From Thorsellia anophelis DSM 18579 (GTDB lineage Bacteria; Pseudomonadota; Gammaproteobacteria; Enterobacterales; Thorselliaceae), in contig NZ_FOHV01000014.1 of NCBI RefSeq assembly GCF_900111395.1, forward strand, positions 1 to 64,000: DNA of 64,000 nucleotides, in the 5' to 3' direction. A program made the translations under genes and the position numbers. The notes under the pieces were generated by a model. It worked only from the letters and a program-made list of their open reading frames with translations, had not been told where the DNA came from and ran no database searches. Of the stretch, positions 62,547 to 64,000 are shown piece after piece. Positions within the stretch are counted from its first letter, which is position 1. Each line of letters starts with the position of its first letter.

Positions 62547-62959
62547 TATGGATACTCTTTGCGAGATAATTCAAAATGAGGGCCATCATAAAACCGCTCA
62601 TCATCTGAACGACCATTCTCGTTCCAATCTCCGCCCCATCGGATATGAATCCCTAATTCATTGGCAGCTTCAAACATTGCATCTGAAATAGCTTTGAATT
62701 TTGAAGTATCATTCCATGGGATCGTTCCTTGTACCCATGGGGCACAATCAACTGCGTGACCGGTGATATGCCGAGAATTCATAGTCTGACTAGCACCTTT
62801 GGCTACTAAATCTTGTTGCCTTGCTTTTGTCCTTAAACCTTCAATAACACGAAAATCAACAGTGCTTTTATGAAGTGCTAAAGTAACAACTTTTACCAAA
62901 TCTGGGTGAATGCCTTTCAAGTTTTTAAGGCTTACTTCTGAAAATTTAAAATGACTAGC
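62546..62959 (-). CDS. Endolysin, M15-type L-alanyl-D-glutamate peptidase
   Basis: 137 residues from ATG 62959 (GGAG nine bases upstream). VanY/M15 zinc peptidase: FRVIEGLRTKARQ, SRHITGHAVDCAPW (zinc His and Asp), and GPHFEL (third zinc ligand). Cleaves peptidoglycan cross-stem peptides. No signal sequence, so it depends on a holin for release, consistent with the adjacent membrane proteins. Confidence 0.92.
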   Translation of the reverse strand, partial: ASHFKFSEVSLKNLKGIHPDLVKVVTLALHKSTVDFRVIEGLRTKARQQDLVAKGASQTMNSRHITGHAVDCAPWVQGTIPWNDTSKFKAISDAMFEAANELGIHIRWGGDWNENGRSDDERFYDGPHFELSRKEYP

Positions 62960-63017
62960 CATAGTTACTACTCCATGTATAATTAACAATCTATTTAACT
63001 AAATTAAGGGGATTTAA

Positions 63018-63233
63018 ATGTCTACATACAAAAAAATTGCTGAATTCGTTAAAGATAAGCACCATGTAACAGTCAAAAGTTGTCACATAGCACACTGTAA
63101 AGAGCTTTTTGGGTTACCTAGAAAGAACTCACATAATCGAAGAGACCCAAGCAAACGAGTTTATGAGTGCCCTGAAAAATTTAAACCCTTCATAAAAGAG
63201 GCATTCATTAATTTTGGGTTGCTTAAAAAATAA
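63018..63233 (+). CDS. Small conserved phage protein
   Basis: 71 basic residues (MSTYKKIAEFVKDKHHVTVKSCHIAHCKELFGLP-RKNSHNRRDP) of a small family found in phages and many bacteria, with conserved CxIAHxKELxGLP and R...P. Function unsettled; a nucleic-acid-binding role is suggested by its charge. Oriented against the lysis genes; AAGGGG before ATG. Confidence 0.7.
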   Translation: MSTYKKIAEFVKDKHHVTVKSCHIAHCKELFGLPRKNSHNRRDPSKRVYECPEKFKPFIKEAFINFGLLKK

Positions 63234-63265
63234 AAAACCAGTTGGGTGGTTGGGGTTATTTACTG

Positions 63266-63592
63266 TTACTTTTTTAAAAAGGTAGATGTCATTGCTTTTA
63301 AGGCTTTATAAACATTACCTCTTTCAATAACAATGAATATAAGTAATGTGGCATTTAGACCTAACTCACCTAAATCAATATTACCGTCATAAGTAAGGGT
63401 AATGATTCTAAAGCTAATAAAGCCCATCCAAAACATCATTAGTGAAGCCAATAAAGACTTTGCGTAGTTTGGCTTATTTTCAACAGGCCTATGAAAAGCA
63501 AACATCATTAGAAAATTGATTAAACATATAACTAAATTTGATAATGTCATCCAATTGTAAGTTGTTATTAGCTCGTGGATATAATTACTCAT
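63266..63592 (-). CDS. Holin-like membrane protein 2
   Basis: About 108 residues from ATG 63592, which overlaps the stop of the upstream membrane protein. Three hydrophobic segments (LSNLVICLINFLMMFAF, SLLASLMMFWMGFISF, LGLNATLLIFIVI) and a basic tail (KALKAMTSTFLKK). Size, topology and coupling to the preceding holin-like gene just upstream of endolysin suggest a holin or pinholin partner. Confidence 0.7.
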   Translation of the reverse strand: MSNYIHELITTYNWMTLSNLVICLINFLMMFAFHRPVENKPNYAKSLLASLMMFWMGFISFRIITLTYDGNIDLGELGLNATLLIFIVIERGNVYKALKAMTSTFLKK

Positions 63593-63986
63593 CATCCACC
63601 TCCTTGCCTTTTCTGATGTCTTGAACGTCTTTTGCCACTCCTTTAATACCACGCCTTTGAATATACCCATAAACTGCTACAACAGAGGAAGATAACACCA
63701 ATGCGATAAAGAAACCGATTGCATGATTATCATCTCGGATATAACCACGATTAATCATCCATACTTGAACACCTGGTGTCATAAAGAAACCAATGCCAAA
63801 TGAAATGATAGCCAGTGGTAATTTAAGTAATAGCTTGTAGTGTTGATTTAAAAAGGTAAACAACAATGCACCGGCTAGAGACCCTGCAAACACGAGAGTG
63901 TTATAATCGTAGAATGATGAGGATATTGCTGCGGTAGTCGTTGCACCCGCGACAGTTACTACTGCGGTGCTGAGATTAGGTTCCAT
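63585..63986 (-). CDS. Holin-like membrane protein 1
   Basis: 133 residues with three to four membrane segments (FAGSLAGALLFTFL, LPLAIISFGIGFFMTP, AIGFFIALVLSSSVVAVYGYI) and a charged tail (DVQDIRKGKEVDDE), like the phage holin families of Pasteurellaceae and Enterobacterales phages. First gene of the visible lysis cassette; forms the hole that frees the endolysin. Confidence 0.8.
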   Translation of the reverse strand: MEPNLSTAVVTVAGATTTAAISSSFYDYNTLVFAGSLAGALLFTFLNQHYKLLLKLPLAIISFGIGFFMTPGVQVWMINRGYIRDDNHAIGFFIALVLSSSVVAVYGYIQRRGIKGVAKDVQDIRKGKEVDDE

Positions 63987-64000
63987 TTTCAGTCACCTCA

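Overview
The window is AT-rich bacterial DNA that reads like a gammaproteobacterium. The best guess is the Orbaceae (Gilliamella/Frischella type), judged from AT bias, Pasteurellaceae/Enterobacterales-like proteins, a lambda-like tail module and a CdiB-CdiA-CdiI gene order. Genus is inference only.

Region 1 (1-16000, minus strand): a contact-dependent inhibition (CDI) locus with its graveyard of spare toxin/immunity cassettes. CdiB (14062-15759) is the outer-membrane transporter. CdiA (6616-13973) is a very large exoprotein with a VENN pretoxin motif and a C-terminal toxin of about 390 residues, but it is split near its N-terminus by a one-base deletion. A multi-pass membrane protein (5598-6638) overlaps the end of cdiA and is the likely immunity protein. 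Downstream lie a second toxin end with a homologous membrane immunity protein (3171-4015), a remnant of a third copy of this toxin, a nuclease-like toxin fragment with its own immunity candidate, two DUF2247-type immunity genes, an internally deleted cdiA fragment, an IS3-type transposase remnant and a Sel1-repeat protein.

Region 2 (16000-23300): sparse AT-rich DNA holding a secreted orphan, a secreted Sel1-repeat protein, a group II intron maturase remnant, a periplasmic alkaline phosphatase, an intact HicB antitoxin next to a dead hicA, an AntA/AntB antirepressor and a decayed P4-type integrase. A 17-bp sequence at 23292 matches the 3' end of a tRNA (tRNA-Glu type) and is probably the attachment core.

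Region 3 (23300 to beyond 64000): a prophage entered at its integrase end. Integrase and two small genes point inward; all late genes run on the minus strand: lysis (holin-like pair, M15 endolysin, Rz/Rz1), a ParB-methyltransferase, terminase, a DUF4055-portal/Mu-F/DUF4355 head module, and a lambda-type tail module (Z, U, V, G/GT with a -1 frameshift site, H, M, L, K, I, J, tail fibre and assembly protein). The early region is outside the window.

The most interesting content is cargo set between essential tail genes: (i) between T and H, two homologous two-gene cassettes (helical partner + HEPN-like Rx6H protein), two antirepressors with structured leaders, and two unknown genes; (ii) between H and M, a secreted Sel1-repeat protein and a compact retron (strong promoter, structured ncRNA, 48-residue small protein, XRE regulator, reverse transcriptase with NAxxH/YVDD/VTG motifs); (iii) between K and L, a frameshifted DUF2971 gene. 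Near-identical hairpins at most junctions look like intrinsic terminators that late antitermination would have to override.
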